Made by a program: the position numbers and the translations under genes. Of a DNA stretch of 64,000 nucleotides, positions 51,987 through 61,094 are shown one piece after another. The notes beneath the pieces were generated by a model. That model searched no databases. It worked only from the letters and a program-made list of their open reading frames with translations, and was not told the DNA's origin. Within the stretch, counting starts at the first letter, position 1; the number at the start of each line of letters is the position of its first letter. Source of the DNA: DAHUXT01 sp036273675 (GTDB taxonomy: Bacteria > Chloroflexota > Ktedonobacteria > Ktedonobacterales > JADMIN01); NCBI GenBank assembly GCA_036273675.1, contig DASUHD010000079.1, positions 42,014 through 106,013 on the forward strand, given 5' to 3'.

Positions 51987-52208
51987 ATGCTGTCCACCGA
52001 CGATGTGACGCTGATCCCGTCCGACGTTGCCGCATATCTGTTCGCCGGTCCCGACGACGACGAGAATCTCGATGATGACTTCGACGACATCGATGATGAC
52101 GACCTCGACGACGACGAATGGGAAGACGAGTTCGAGGACGAAGAAGACGAAGACGAAGTCGAGTGGGATGAAGAGGAGCTGAGCGATCTAGACGACGAAG
52201 AAGAGTAA
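51987..52208 (+). CDS. small, extremely acidic protein
   Basis: 73-aa protein, more than half Asp or Glu in the last ~50 residues (DDDFDDIDDDDLDDDEWED). The N-terminus MLSTDDVTLIPSDVAAYLFA is ordered and hydrophobic. GAGGAGG lies 9 nt upstream of the ATG. It ends before a good terminator. Such proteins can bind cations, act as histone- or DNA-mimic chaperones, or partner with basic proteins, but no function is shown. It lies between the FHA gene and the SWIM helicase-associated gene. Its reading frame is unlikely to be chance given the RBS and composition. Confidence 0.7.
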   Translation: MLSTDDVTLIPSDVAAYLFAGPDDDENLDDDFDDIDDDDLDDDEWEDEFEDEEDEDEVEWDEEELSDLDDEEE

Positions 52209-52285
52209 TGGCGCGCGCCGGGCGGTCGTTCTTCAGCGATATCCGGCTGTACGCCTGCACTTCTGACACTCAGCCCATAATGTTC

Positions 52286-52332
52286 GCCTCACCTATCCGG
52301 GTTCGCCGGAACGGGTGAGGCTTATTGTGTTT
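52286..52332 (+). terminator. hairpin terminator after acidic-protein gene
   Basis: Stem GCCTCACC (52286-52293) with GGTGAGGC (52314-52321), an inner CCGG/CCGG part and a GTTCG loop, followed by TTATTGTGTTT. A strong intrinsic terminator about 80 bp past the acidic gene. Confidence 0.75.
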
Positions 52333-52452
52333 GGGTGCGCCTGCTTGGTGAATGGTTGACGAACGCCCTGAGCCATGGGCATACTCGATAGCGAGAGGGC
52401 TGAGCAAGGCATGGAGGAGTTCTGAGAGACGCACCAGAGAGAGACCATACGC

Positions 52453-54702
52453 ATGGCGACATCTGAGCAGAGCCCCTCGGCGGCATTGTTACGGCTGCGC
52501 GCGGCCGATGTCGTTCGCGTCTGCGGGCTGAACGCCGTGGCGGTCGGGCTGGAACTGACGGCGAATCACCGTGTCGTTGCGGGACAGCGAGAGGGGAGTC
52601 GCCTGCTGGCCACGGTGATGGATGGGTCGCCGCGCACGGCGTCGGTGGAGGCCACCGATGACGCGGGTGCGCTGCGATGGGCATGCGATTGTACGCATGT
52701 GGGACCACTGGCCTGCGAGCATGTCGCGGCGATCCTCTCCGCCTGGATTGCTCACCCATCTGACTTCCTGGCCAAAGGCTCGGAGAAGGTAACTGAAGCG
52801 GAGACCCAACCACCCACCGAGCATCCCCTTACACTGCCGCTCGCATCCGATAACGCACCGTCGAGTCTGACCGTCCCCGCTGCCGAAACGCTGACCCTCG
52901 CGGGCGCGCTGGCGCGAATGAATGCCACCGATGTGGATGTGGTTGCGCGACGCATCCTTGGTATAGATGACATGTCGGGCGACTCCTCAGACACCATCCG
53001 CGCGATTGTCGCCGCGCTCAGTGATCCAGACCGTCTGCAAGCGCTGCTCAAGCAACTCGAACCCCCGACGCAGACGCTTCTCACCATGATAGACCTGGCA
53101 GGCGGAGCAATGACCGCCGCGGATATTGAGGGGCTGGCAAGCCGCATCAGGCGACCATTGAGCGCAATACAGGGCGATGTCGCGGTGCTGGAGCGGCATG
53201 CGCTCCTTTTGCCAAAGTTGCCGTCGAGAGCTCCGAGCCAGCATGGGCCAGGGGCAACGTGGCGTCACGTCGCGGGCTGGCGCATAGCCGACGAGGTGCG
53301 ACGGGCGCTCGCATCATCTCTGCCGCTGGAGGCATTGCCCGCCCAGGGTGAGGCGCGCCTGGGGCCGCCGCTCATCGCTCCCGCTGGCGCTCCCCTCCAT
53401 ACGATCCGCTCTACACCACGCGCACTCTGCCTGGCGCTGGCGCTGCTTGCGTATGCGCCACCACCGCTTGGTCTGCCGCTTGAACGAGCCGCTACGGGCG
53501 ATGGCGCCCAGCTCATCCACAATGACGGTAGCCCGTTCGCTCATGGCGAGCTCGCGCCCGGGCGACTCACCGAACTTGCCCGTAAGTCGGGTATTGACGT
53601 AGACGCTGTACGACTCGCCCGGAGGCTTCTGCGCCAGACCCGCGTGCAACAGCCCACGTCGCCGCTCGCCGATCTGGCGCGCCTACCAGTCGCGGAACGC
53701 CCGCTTGTCCTGCGCGATGGGTTCAGGCGTTGGCTGCGCGCCGACTCAGCAGCCGAGCTGCTAGATCTCGAATCGTCCGATGGGCTTCGCATCCGCTACG
53801 CGACAGCCCATCCGGCGTTTCGCCCGGCAACCATCGCAAGTGAGGTCAGTAACGCACGCCGATTTGTTGCCCGCCTGCTCAGTCGTGCCCAATCAGGAAC
53901 GTGGTATTCCCTGGAAGACTTCATTACGCTCGCGTGGAAGATTCGCCCTGGGCTGCTACGCGATCAGCAGCGCACCTGGGAGACGCCAGTCTGGTGGATT
54001 GAATCCACCCAAGAGAGGCGGACGTTGCAGCCAGATGTACGCGACGATTGGACGGTGGCAGAGGGCGCTTTTATCCGATTGCTGGTCACAAGCGCCTTCG
54101 CGACCTGGGGTGCGCTTGATCTGGCCGCGCGGGAGGATGGCTCGACGGCCGCATTTCGCCTGACGCCATTTGGCGCGTTCTTGCTTCAGCGCTCCAACAC
54201 TCCAGCGGATGCCTCGCTGGCAGCCATGTGTGATAGCGATTGGGGGCCGCCCGTGTTGCCGCTCCGCGAAGGCACGCTGGCGGTGCAGCCGTTGGCTGCC
54301 GGGAACGCTCTGCTCGACGCGCTAACGCTCTGGGCGTCCCCAACGGCGGTGAGCGGAAAGCGGCTCATCTATACGCTTTCATCTGACCGCGCCTGCGCCG
54401 CATTCGATCAGCAGCGCTCGCCCGCACCGCTGGTTGCCATGCTTCGTCCGCTGCAGAGCCGGGCCGCCGAAAGTGTGGCAAGCCAGTTGAACCAGTGGCA
54501 GGCGCAGTGGGGACGCACGCGCCTCACCACTGGATTCACCCTGCTGGAAGCGAGCGATGAGGCTGCGCTGGTGGAGGCGCTGGCAGCCGCGCCCGATATC
54601 GCCGCACGCTGCCGTCGTATCACGCCAACACTCGCGCTGGCGCATCCCGGCGATGCCGAACTTCTGCGTACGCTACTCGCGCGACGCGGCTACACTGTGT
54701 AG
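52453..54702 (+). CDS. SWIM zinc-finger protein with helicase-associated (XPB-N-like) domain
   Basis: ~749 aa. An N-terminal SWIM zinc motif lies near 76-95 (CDCTHVGPLACEH: Cys78, Cys80, Cys88, His90), which in other proteins binds DNA or protein. The rest resembles the helicase-associated regions seen beside XPB-type helicases, with blocks like SLEDFITLAWKIRPGLL and TPFGAFLLQR. No helicase motor motifs are seen. The next gene (54730) encodes a shorter relative 27 bp downstream, so the two are likely cotranscribed and may act together, perhaps with a helicase encoded elsewhere. Confidence 0.75.
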   Translation: MATSEQSPSAALLRLRAADVVRVCGLNAVAVGLELTANHRVVAGQREGSRLLATVMDGSPRTASVEATDDAGALRWACDCTHVGPLACEHVAAILSAWIAHPSDFLAKGSEKVTEAETQPPTEHPLTLPLASDNAPSSLTVPAAETLTLAGALARMNATDVDVVARRILGIDDMSGDSSDTIRAIVAALSDPDRLQALLKQLEPPTQTLLTMIDLAGGAMTAADIEGLASRIRRPLSAIQGDVAVLERHALLLPKLPSRAPSQHGPGATWRHVAGWRIADEVRRALASSLPLEALPAQGEARLGPPLIAPAGAPLHTIRSTPRALCLALALLAYAPPPLGLPLERAATGDGAQLIHNDGSPFAHGELAPGRLTELARKSGIDVDAVRLARRLLRQTRVQQPTSPLADLARLPVAERPLVLRDGFRRWLRADSAAELLDLESSDGLRIRYATAHPAFRPATIASEVSNARRFVARLLSRAQSGTWYSLEDFITLAWKIRPGLLRDQQRTWETPVWWIESTQERRTLQPDVRDDWTVAEGAFIRLLVTSAFATWGALDLAAREDGSTAAFRLTPFGAFLLQRSNTPADASLAAMCDSDWGPPVLPLREGTLAVQPLAAGNALLDALTLWASPTAVSGKRLIYTLSSDRACAAFDQQRSPAPLVAMLRPLQSRAAESVASQLNQWQAQWGRTRLTTGFTLLEASDEAALVEALAAAPDIAARCRRITPTLALAHPGDAELLRTLLARRGYTV

Positions 54703-54729
54703 TCAGGCAGCAGAAGAGAGGTCGCGGCC

Positions 54730-55968
54730 ATGCCAACGGACGACGAGAAAGCCATGCCAGATGTTGAGGAGACGACCGCTTTTCAACGCGACCTCTATCT
54801 CTACTGGTGGGCTGCGCGCGAACTCGGTGAACTTGCACTGACCACTCGCGGCTTCCTCACCCGTTCGGCGTTACGCCGCCTGCGCTCCCAGTGGCCAGTC
54901 ACAGATGATGATCGCCCTGAGCCGAGCGATTCTCGGCGTTACTTTCTCCGGCGGCTGCTGGAGCGGCTGGGACTCTTGCGCGCTCCGACAGAGCCATCGA
55001 AGGCATCGGCAAACGGTGGGTTGGTTTCGGCGGATACCGAGATCATGGCGCGCTTCCTGGCTCACCCGCTGGCAGAGCGCTTGCGCATCTGCACGCGCCT
55101 CTGGGTAGCGGGTGGCTGGTGGCCAGATGGCAATCCAACGCGTGTCACCACAGGGTTACACACGCCGATTCAGCCGCGCATCGCGCTGGCGCGTCGCCGC
55201 CTGATCGAACTGCTGGCCGCGCTGGAGCCGGGGAGTCCCGTCGAGATTCCCGGCGTGCAGATCGTTGAAGATCATGCGCCTCGCATCATCGGCGCGACGA
55301 CTCGCCGCAAGCCTCGTGACATCGCCGACGAGCGCAACGAGACCATGCGAGTGGCGCTGGCAGGGCCGCTCCAGTGGATGGGGCTTGTCGTCAGACGCGA
55401 CATCGACGGGTCAGGAGAGCGGAGGATAGTCGCAAGCCATGCTGTGCTGGCGCTGCGCAACGGACCAGACGACGAAAGCGTGTGCGAAGCACCTGGACGC
55501 GTCATCATCCAGCCCAATCTGGATATCGTCGCCTATCAGCCACTGACCGCTCCAACGTTCTTCACGCTCGATCGCTGCGCCACCCGCGTATCACTGGATC
55601 GCGTCGCGCACTATCGCCTGATCAGGAATGACGCGACGCGTGCTCAGCAAAATGGCTGGTCGGAAGACGACATCGCACAACGGCTAGAGACGCTCACAGG
55701 AAGTCCGTTGCCAGGCGCCGTTCGCGTTCGCCTGGCCGACTGGACACGCGCCGCCAGCCGCATCCGTCTCACGCCACAAGCAACGCTGCTGACCACCTCA
55801 ACTCCGGCGCTGCTCGATACACTGCTTGCGGACCGCGCCGCGCGAGGCTGGGTGCTCCGCCGACTGGGGCCAACGCTGGCGCTGGCGCAAACGGACAAAC
55901 TCGAATCACTGCGCCACTGGCTGCTGGCGCACGGCGAGCTGCCAGCGGTGGAGTCTGTCGAGCAGTGA
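54730..55968 (+). CDS. helicase-associated (XPB-N-like) domain protein
   Basis: ~412-aa relative of the C-terminal parts of the 5022-7283 protein. The comparison is direct: RVIIQPNLDIVAYQP matches ALVVQPNFQVLLMEP, and GWVLRRLGPTLALAQ matches AYRLRRVGPKSVAVP. It lacks helicase motifs and the SWIM finger. GAGAGG lies 8 nt upstream of the ATG. It is only 27 bp after the SWIM gene. Its end is 8 bp from the convergent GT39 gene. Likely partner of the SWIM protein; role unknown. Confidence 0.75.
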   Translation: MPTDDEKAMPDVEETTAFQRDLYLYWWAARELGELALTTRGFLTRSALRRLRSQWPVTDDDRPEPSDSRRYFLRRLLERLGLLRAPTEPSKASANGGLVSADTEIMARFLAHPLAERLRICTRLWVAGGWWPDGNPTRVTTGLHTPIQPRIALARRRLIELLAALEPGSPVEIPGVQIVEDHAPRIIGATTRRKPRDIADERNETMRVALAGPLQWMGLVVRRDIDGSGERRIVASHAVLALRNGPDDESVCEAPGRVIIQPNLDIVAYQPLTAPTFFTLDRCATRVSLDRVAHYRLIRNDATRAQQNGWSEDDIAQRLETLTGSPLPGAVRVRLADWTRAASRIRLTPQATLLTTSTPALLDTLLADRAARGWVLRRLGPTLALAQTDKLESLRHWLLAHGELPAVESVEQ

Positions 55969-55976
55969 TTTGCCCT

Positions 55977-57584
55977 TTATACCGGAGGATTGCTGACCGG
56001 CTCAAGCAGAAAGAGCGCACCATTGTGATCGAAGGTCGTGACCTGGGTATAGCGTGTGGCAACCCAGTCGCGGAAACCAGGCAGCAGATCGAAACGACCT
56101 GAGGCGAAGAGGATCACATGAATGCGGTGGCTTGAGATGTAGTCTTCCAGTTGCGACGCCGTCAGATAGCCACTCGTGATGCGCACCGCCGAGGTGTCCA
56201 CCAGTTGCGGCGGCACATCGCGGTTGGCTAGCGCCGCGACGTACTGATCGTCGGAAAGCACCACTTCTTCGGGCGCGCTGACGCTTTGAAGTGCCAGCGC
56301 CATCGCGAGCGTCCGCGCTGACACTGGCGCATTCGCCACGAGATTCTGATTCCAGTTGAGCGTCAATCCTGCAATGCACATCACCACCAGCACGACGAGC
56401 GTAACTGTCTGAGCCAGCCGCTGGCTCGATGGCTCAGTGAACGCCCGCCACACGGCATAGACACCACAACCGGTAATTAGCGCCATCGCGGGGCTGAGCA
56501 GCACGATATGGTGACCCAGCAGCGGCTGCTGGCGTAGGAGGGTGATAAAGTCCGCCAGCGCCCACAGGATAAGCGGCGCGCTCACCCACATGCGTCGCCA
56601 GATAATCACGACAATCGCGGGGATGGTGACAAAGACCAACCGGGCATCCCATAACGTCGTACCAATGAGATTGAGATTCTCGCGCAATGTGTGGCTATCC
56701 AGTTGGGCAGCGGCGAGATGGAATCGGACGACCTGATCGTAGGCGACGCCTAACCGGCCAATAAACGGCAACAGAACTATGACGATGCACCCGAACAGCC
56801 CAGCGGCCAGCCACCCGAACGCCGGAGCGATCTGCCGCAGACCATCCCATATCTCGGCTCGCGTTGGCCACATGAGATTCCCGCCTTTATCGAGCCAGCG
56901 CCGTGCCAATGGCAGGCTGAGATACAACACGATCGGGACAAGTGCGACGATAGCAAATAGTTTGATGAGCAACGCACAGCCCAGCAAGACACCAGACCCA
57001 ACCACCAGCCAGGTCCGGCGGCGTCCGCTGGCGCGCATGGCCAATATCGCACAGGCCACCGCCCAGATTTGCAACGCGACCGACGGGAGCTCCGCCTGCA
57101 ACGTGTGAGCGCCATGCTCAAAGAGGGTGTCGAGCGCGAGCAAGAGACAGGCTACGGCGCCAATGGTGGGATGTCCCAGCGCGCGCCCAGCTACGTACGT
57201 GCCTGCGATGGCCGCAAGCGAGAAGACGATCAGCGCTATACGCGCCGCGCTGAGGCTCTGACCGAAGATGATATAGAAGGGGTATACGCTGAGCAAAAAC
57301 AGGGGTGGCTGCGAGCTAAACACACTGCTGAAGAGGGGATGTCCATCGGCCATGGCACGCAAAGACTGCCAGTATACCCCTTCATCGTAGTCGCCGCTCG
57401 GCCCTTGCAGCGTTTGCAACGCCAGGGCGAGCGCGATCACGCCTGCGCCGAGCGCAGCCCATCCCGCCGGGGAGATACGTCTGATCTGCGCCGCGAGCGA
57501 CGGCGAATGGCTACCCTGCCCCGCGCGCCGCGACGACCGCCTCCGGGTGCGCGCCGTACCTGACGCCAACGTATGCCCCCTCAT
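55977..57584 (-). CDS. GT39-like multi-pass membrane glycosyltransferase
   Basis: ~535-aa integral membrane protein with about 10-12 hydrophobic segments. The acidic pair after TM1 (GDYDEGVYWQ) is the conserved DE-type motif of dolichyl-phosphate-mannose or polyprenyl-phosphate sugar transferases (GT39/ArnT-like). The basic N-terminus (RTRRRSSRRAG) is cytoplasmic. The C-terminal ~130 residues form a soluble extracytoplasmic domain (SDDQYVAALANRDV, TSGYLTASQLEDY). It probably moves a lipid-linked sugar to an envelope acceptor. Acceptor and sugar are unknown. Confidence 0.82.
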   Translation of the reverse strand: MRGHTLASGTARTRRRSSRRAGQGSHSPSLAAQIRRISPAGWAALGAGVIALALALQTLQGPSGDYDEGVYWQSLRAMADGHPLFSSVFSSQPPLFLLSVYPFYIIFGQSLSAARIALIVFSLAAIAGTYVAGRALGHPTIGAVACLLLALDTLFEHGAHTLQAELPSVALQIWAVACAILAMRASGRRRTWLVVGSGVLLGCALLIKLFAIVALVPIVLYLSLPLARRWLDKGGNLMWPTRAEIWDGLRQIAPAFGWLAAGLFGCIVIVLLPFIGRLGVAYDQVVRFHLAAAQLDSHTLRENLNLIGTTLWDARLVFVTIPAIVVIIWRRMWVSAPLILWALADFITLLRQQPLLGHHIVLLSPAMALITGCGVYAVWRAFTEPSSQRLAQTVTLVVLVVMCIAGLTLNWNQNLVANAPVSARTLAMALALQSVSAPEEVVLSDDQYVAALANRDVPPQLVDTSAVRITSGYLTASQLEDYISSHRIHVILFASGRFDLLPGFRDWVATRYTQVTTFDHNGALFLLEPVSNPPV

Positions 57585-57691
57585 GCCTTGATGTGCCTGT
57601 CTCCATGCGCATTATCTCGCACCTGTGCTGAACTATAGAATTATAGGCTCAGCGACCCCTGCGAGCGCCAGCGACATAGTAGAAATTTGAC

Positions 57692-58762
57692 TCAGACAAC
57701 CTTGCCAAACTCGAGCACCAGCAAGTCGAGCGCCAGCTCAGGCGTCATGCGGCTGCGTTTGAGCGAGGTGTCGATCTCCAGCAAGGTGCGGTGGGCGGCT
57801 TCGAGCTGCGCGAAGGTGAAACGGCGCGCCAGCCGTAGCGACTTTTCGACGACAAACGGCGCGATGCCCGCCGCAGAGGCAATCTGGTGGGCTGGCATAC
57901 CACGATCCGAGAGCAGCTTCACCTGCATCAGCGACCGCGTCTGAAACGCCGTTAGCGCGACGATGCCCAGCGGAGACTCGCCATTCGCCAGCAACTCGTG
58001 GAGCAATGCGAGCGCCGCGGAGGTGTCGCGTCGGGCCAAAGCATCGGTCAAATCGAAGACCTTCGACTGCCTGGCAACCGGGGTAAGCGCTCGGACATCG
58101 TCAACGCCGATCTCCCCGCCATCGCCAACATACGTGCCGAGCTTATCGATCTCGCTCGCCAGCATCCGCAGGTCATCGCCCAGCGACTCCACCAGCATGC
58201 GCACGGACTCCGGCGTGATACGCCGCCCCTGTGCTCGCGCGCGCCGTGTCACCCAGTCGGTCAGTTGCGCCCCGGTCGGCTTCGCGAACACGTGCGACTT
58301 GCCGTGGCGACGCGCCGCCTGCATCAGCGGATGGTCCGCCTTCAACTCATCGGGCACGAGCGCCACCAGCACGGTCGTCTCGGGCAGCGAGGGAATATAC
58401 TCAGCCAGGCCTTTCGCGAACGCCAATGGACTCAGACCCATCGTCGCCGCCTTCTTGCCACGTTTGCCTTTCGCGACTGAGGCCACCGGCGACGCTGGCA
58501 GCCCCGACACAGCCGCGTCGCCATCCTCGGCGGCCTCCCCATCGTCTGCCTGACCTTTGCGCGGCCTGGGCAGACCCTCCAGCACGACCAGGCGCTTTTC
58601 CGCCAGGAACGGCATCGTGTCACAAGTGTTGCGAATCACGGCCAGGTCAGCGGTCTCGCCCACGAAGGCATCCTGATTGTAGCCAAAGTCGCCCGACGCG
58701 CGGATGCGCGCCAGTTCCTCATAGGCTGAAAACTCATCTTTGCCGGAGAGCAGAATAAACAT
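57692..58762 (-). CDS. holA: DNA polymerase III delta subunit
   Basis: Clamp-loader subunit that opens the sliding clamp. ~356 aa with a typical start (FILLSGKDEFSAYEELARI) and C-terminal helical domain (FDLTDALARRDTSAALALLHELLANGE, then LIVALTAFQTRSLMQVK-like segments). The Ala/Asp-rich insertion near 70-110 is lineage-specific. No Walker A is expected in delta, and none is seen. The RBS is weak. Confidence 0.9.
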   Translation of the reverse strand: MFILLSGKDEFSAYEELARIRASGDFGYNQDAFVGETADLAVIRNTCDTMPFLAEKRLVVLEGLPRPRKGQADDGEAAEDGDAAVSGLPASPVASVAKGKRGKKAATMGLSPLAFAKGLAEYIPSLPETTVLVALVPDELKADHPLMQAARRHGKSHVFAKPTGAQLTDWVTRRARAQGRRITPESVRMLVESLGDDLRMLASEIDKLGTYVGDGGEIGVDDVRALTPVARQSKVFDLTDALARRDTSAALALLHELLANGESPLGIVALTAFQTRSLMQVKLLSDRGMPAHQIASAAGIAPFVVEKSLRLARRFTFAQLEAAHRTLLEIDTSLKRSRMTPELALDLLVLEFGKVV

Positions 58763-58886
58763 GTTCTCATTCTATGCCGCAACCAACCAGGTCGCAACCT
58801 GTGCTATCATCCTGGGATAAGACCGTGCGCCGATGAGCCAACGTGCGCGCTCCCTATGCCAGCGGAACAAGAAACGAGCGGACGCC

Positions 58887-59711
58887 ATGAATCTGCCATC
58901 CTGGCTGCAACAAGGGATAGACACGTACGGCTACTGGGTCGTATTCCTGGCGGTAGCCATCGAGAGCACTGGGATACCGTTTCCCGGCGAGACGACACTG
59001 GTCGCTGCGTCGGTCTACGCCAGCACGAATCATACGCTGAACATCGTGCTGGTAATCGCGGCGGCGGCGGCAGGCGCAATTCTCGGCGACAACGCGGGCT
59101 ATACCGTCGGGAAGTACGGCGGCTTTCCCGTGCTCCAGCGGCTGCTGCGGCTGTTCCACATTGGCGAAGACAAACTGGTCTACACTCAGCGTTTCTTTGA
59201 AAAGCACGGCGACAAGACCGTATTCTTCGGCCGGTTTCTGGCGGTACTGCGTGCATGGGCAGCCTTTCTGGCGGGCGCCAACCACATGCGCCGCCGCACC
59301 TTCTTCATCTGGAACGCGGCGGGTGGCATCCTCTGGGCGACGATCTACGGCTTGCTCGGCTACATCCTGGGCAATAATCTTCCACTGCTCGGACGCATCC
59401 TCAAGGGACTTGGCATCTTCGGATTCGTTGCGCTTGGGGTCGTCATCGTGGCGCTCATCGTCGTCTGGTACGTTCGCCATCGTCGCGAGAAAGAGAATAT
59501 TCATCGCGTCGCGACCGAACGAATCACGCCAGCTACACCAGATACGCCAGCTATACCAGCTACCAATGAATCACCTGACACGCCAATCCCAGTTGCCGCG
59601 CACACTGAGTCGCCTGGTCCCGATCACATCGAAGCAAGCGATGCTGGTAGTACAACAAGCTCGTCACATCGGTCACGGCACACACGCAGATGGCAGGCAT
59701 ACAACAAGTAA
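58887..59711 (+). CDS. DedA-family membrane protein
   Basis: ~274 aa. The DedA/SNARE-associated motif FPGETTLVAASVYAST follows TM1, and FFEKHGDKTVFFGRFLAVLRAW and AGANHMRRRTFFIWNAAGGILWA complete the family pattern. Members help flip undecaprenyl phosphate or phospholipids, although many are uncharacterised. The C-terminal ~80 residues are a hydrophilic, Pro/Thr/Ser-rich tail (TPATPDTPAIPATNE). The ATG at 58887 is chosen as the family start; an ATG at 58833 is possible, with no strong SD in either case. Confidence 0.88.
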   Translation: MNLPSWLQQGIDTYGYWVVFLAVAIESTGIPFPGETTLVAASVYASTNHTLNIVLVIAAAAAGAILGDNAGYTVGKYGGFPVLQRLLRLFHIGEDKLVYTQRFFEKHGDKTVFFGRFLAVLRAWAAFLAGANHMRRRTFFIWNAAGGILWATIYGLLGYILGNNLPLLGRILKGLGIFGFVALGVVIVALIVVWYVRHRREKENIHRVATERITPATPDTPAIPATNESPDTPIPVAAHTESPGPDHIEASDAGSTTSSSHRSRHTRRWQAYNK

Positions 59712-59722
59712 CCCTGCCGCCG

Positions 59723-60451
59723 CTATTCTTCCTCCACGATCTCGCCACCATGCAGAATTGCCGGGTCGGGCGTGTAATCTGGATAGGTGAATTCCCAGAT
59801 ATTGCCTGGCTCTTCACGCGCTTCCCAGCGGCGTAGCGCATCGAGCAGCACACGACGCTGCAACACTGGCTGGTGCGGCGGGCCGAGACAGTCGCCAAGC
59901 GTGAAACCTACTGGAGCGATGGCGCGTGGCGGCCCCATCTCGCGCGACGCCTTGGGGACAAGTGTGATGAGGATAGTAGGCAGACCCAGCATCTCGATCT
60001 CGCGCTGAATCGCTACAACGGTGCGGTGGCAGAGCGGGCAGCCAGCGGTGAGCAGCACCGCATCGGCGCGCGAGCGCTCGATCACCTTCGCCATCTCAGG
60101 CGCGCCACGCTCGTAGAGGTCGCGCAGATGCTGGGTATATCCCATGAATCCCAGGTGCTTGTCGCCGACACCCGCAATGATGCCTTCGGCGGCCAGTTCA
60201 CGCAATCGGTCGATCGGGAAGACGCAGTTCATGTCGCTATCAGCATGGCGGTGGTCGTAGTGGCCGTGTGTCACCATGAGCCGCTTGCTATCCACATCAC
60301 CGGGGATAAGCCGCCAGGAGTTGTCGCCCGCCAGGTCGAATGGCGTCTGATCGCGCAGGTGAACGCCCGCTGTGGTGACGAGCGCGAAGACCGTCTCGCT
60401 CAACTCGCGGCGGCGCGGGGAATAGGGAATGCAGCGGCGCGACATCGGCAT
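59723..60451 (-). CDS. GrdB/selenoprotein-B-family protein, Cys in place of Sec
   Basis: ~242-aa protein like the B-component of glycine/sarcosine/betaine reductases (GrdB/PrdB). Motifs include HYDHRHADSDMNCVFPIDRL, GFMGYTQHLRDLYE and the redox-like GCPLCHR with Cys138 and Cys141, where GrdB-type proteins have selenocysteine. No in-frame TGA is seen. The other reductase components are absent, so a reductase role for glycine is unlikely; a generic thiol reductase or stress role is inferred. AAAGG lies 9 nt upstream. It follows the peroxiredoxin gene by ~30 bp. Confidence 0.8.
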   Translation of the reverse strand: MPMSRRCIPYSPRRRELSETVFALVTTAGVHLRDQTPFDLAGDNSWRLIPGDVDSKRLMVTHGHYDHRHADSDMNCVFPIDRLRELAAEGIIAGVGDKHLGFMGYTQHLRDLYERGAPEMAKVIERSRADAVLLTAGCPLCHRTVVAIQREIEMLGLPTILITLVPKASREMGPPRAIAPVGFTLGDCLGPPHQPVLQRRVLLDALRRWEAREEPGNIWEFTYPDYTPDPAILHGGEIVEEE

Positions 60452-60481
60452 GTCGGGCGACCTTTCGCGTTTGGGCGCACA

Positions 60482-60970
60482 CTAACCGAGCTTGCGCAGC
60501 ACCTCGAAAAGCTCCTCGTTGTCAGGCGCCTCGCCGATGGGGTGGTGGACATGAATCCAGGCAATCTTGCCCGCCTTGTCCACGACGAAGAGCGCGCGTT
60601 CGGCCATGCCCGCGGGATGGCGCGCGCCGTAGAGGTCGGTCACATTGCCCTGGGGATAGAAGTCACTGAGCAGGGGATAGTTGATATCAAGCTGCTTGGC
60701 CCAGGCGACGAGCGAGTGACGAGCATCCATACTGATGCCAAGCACCTGCGTATCGTAGGAGTTGAAGCGCTCCAGCTCAGCCTGATAGGACGGCATCTGC
60801 GCCGAACAGGTGCTACTGAAGGCAAAGGGGAAGAAGGCCAGCACGACATTCTTCTGGCCGCGATACTGGCTCAACGTGATCTTTTCGCCCGTCTGGGCAG
60901 ATAGCGTAAAATCGGGCGCTTCATCCCCAATCTTAAGTGTCGGGGTCACATCCAGACTCTCAGCCGCCAC
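60482..60970 (-). CDS. AhpC/TSA-type peroxiredoxin
   Basis: ~162-aa thiol peroxidase. The peroxidatic Cys is Cys55 in FPFAFSSTCSAQM (PxxxSxxC), and the Arg of MAERALFVVD completes the active site. No resolving-Cys motif at the usual C-terminal place is obvious, so it could be 1-Cys or atypical 2-Cys. The GTG at 60970 is chosen because AAAGGAG lies 8 nt upstream; an in-frame start at 60991 is worse. It is cotranscribed with the GrdB-like gene, which may regenerate it. That link is inference. Confidence 0.9.
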   Translation of the reverse strand: MAAESLDVTPTLKIGDEAPDFTLSAQTGEKITLSQYRGQKNVVLAFFPFAFSSTCSAQMPSYQAELERFNSYDTQVLGISMDARHSLVAWAKQLDINYPLLSDFYPQGNVTDLYGARHPAGMAERALFVVDKAGKIAWIHVHHPIGEAPDNEELFEVLRKLG

Positions 60971-61094
60971 GTCCGTATCTCCTTTGACCACTACTCGTCA
61001 GAAAACACGCAGCCGCCCTAGAAACGGCTGCCCTGGGAATCGTAGGGCGTCGGCTTGTGTGGTGTCAAACGTTCAGCGCCTGCGTTGTCCATCA

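Noticed and set aside
59723..60451. Selenoprotein with in-frame TGA
   Set aside because: The frame has Cys codons at the redox site and no in-frame TGA before the stop.
59873..60904. Rightward 343-aa frame opposite the peroxiredoxin pair
   Set aside because: Antisense to two well-supported genes; no family features.
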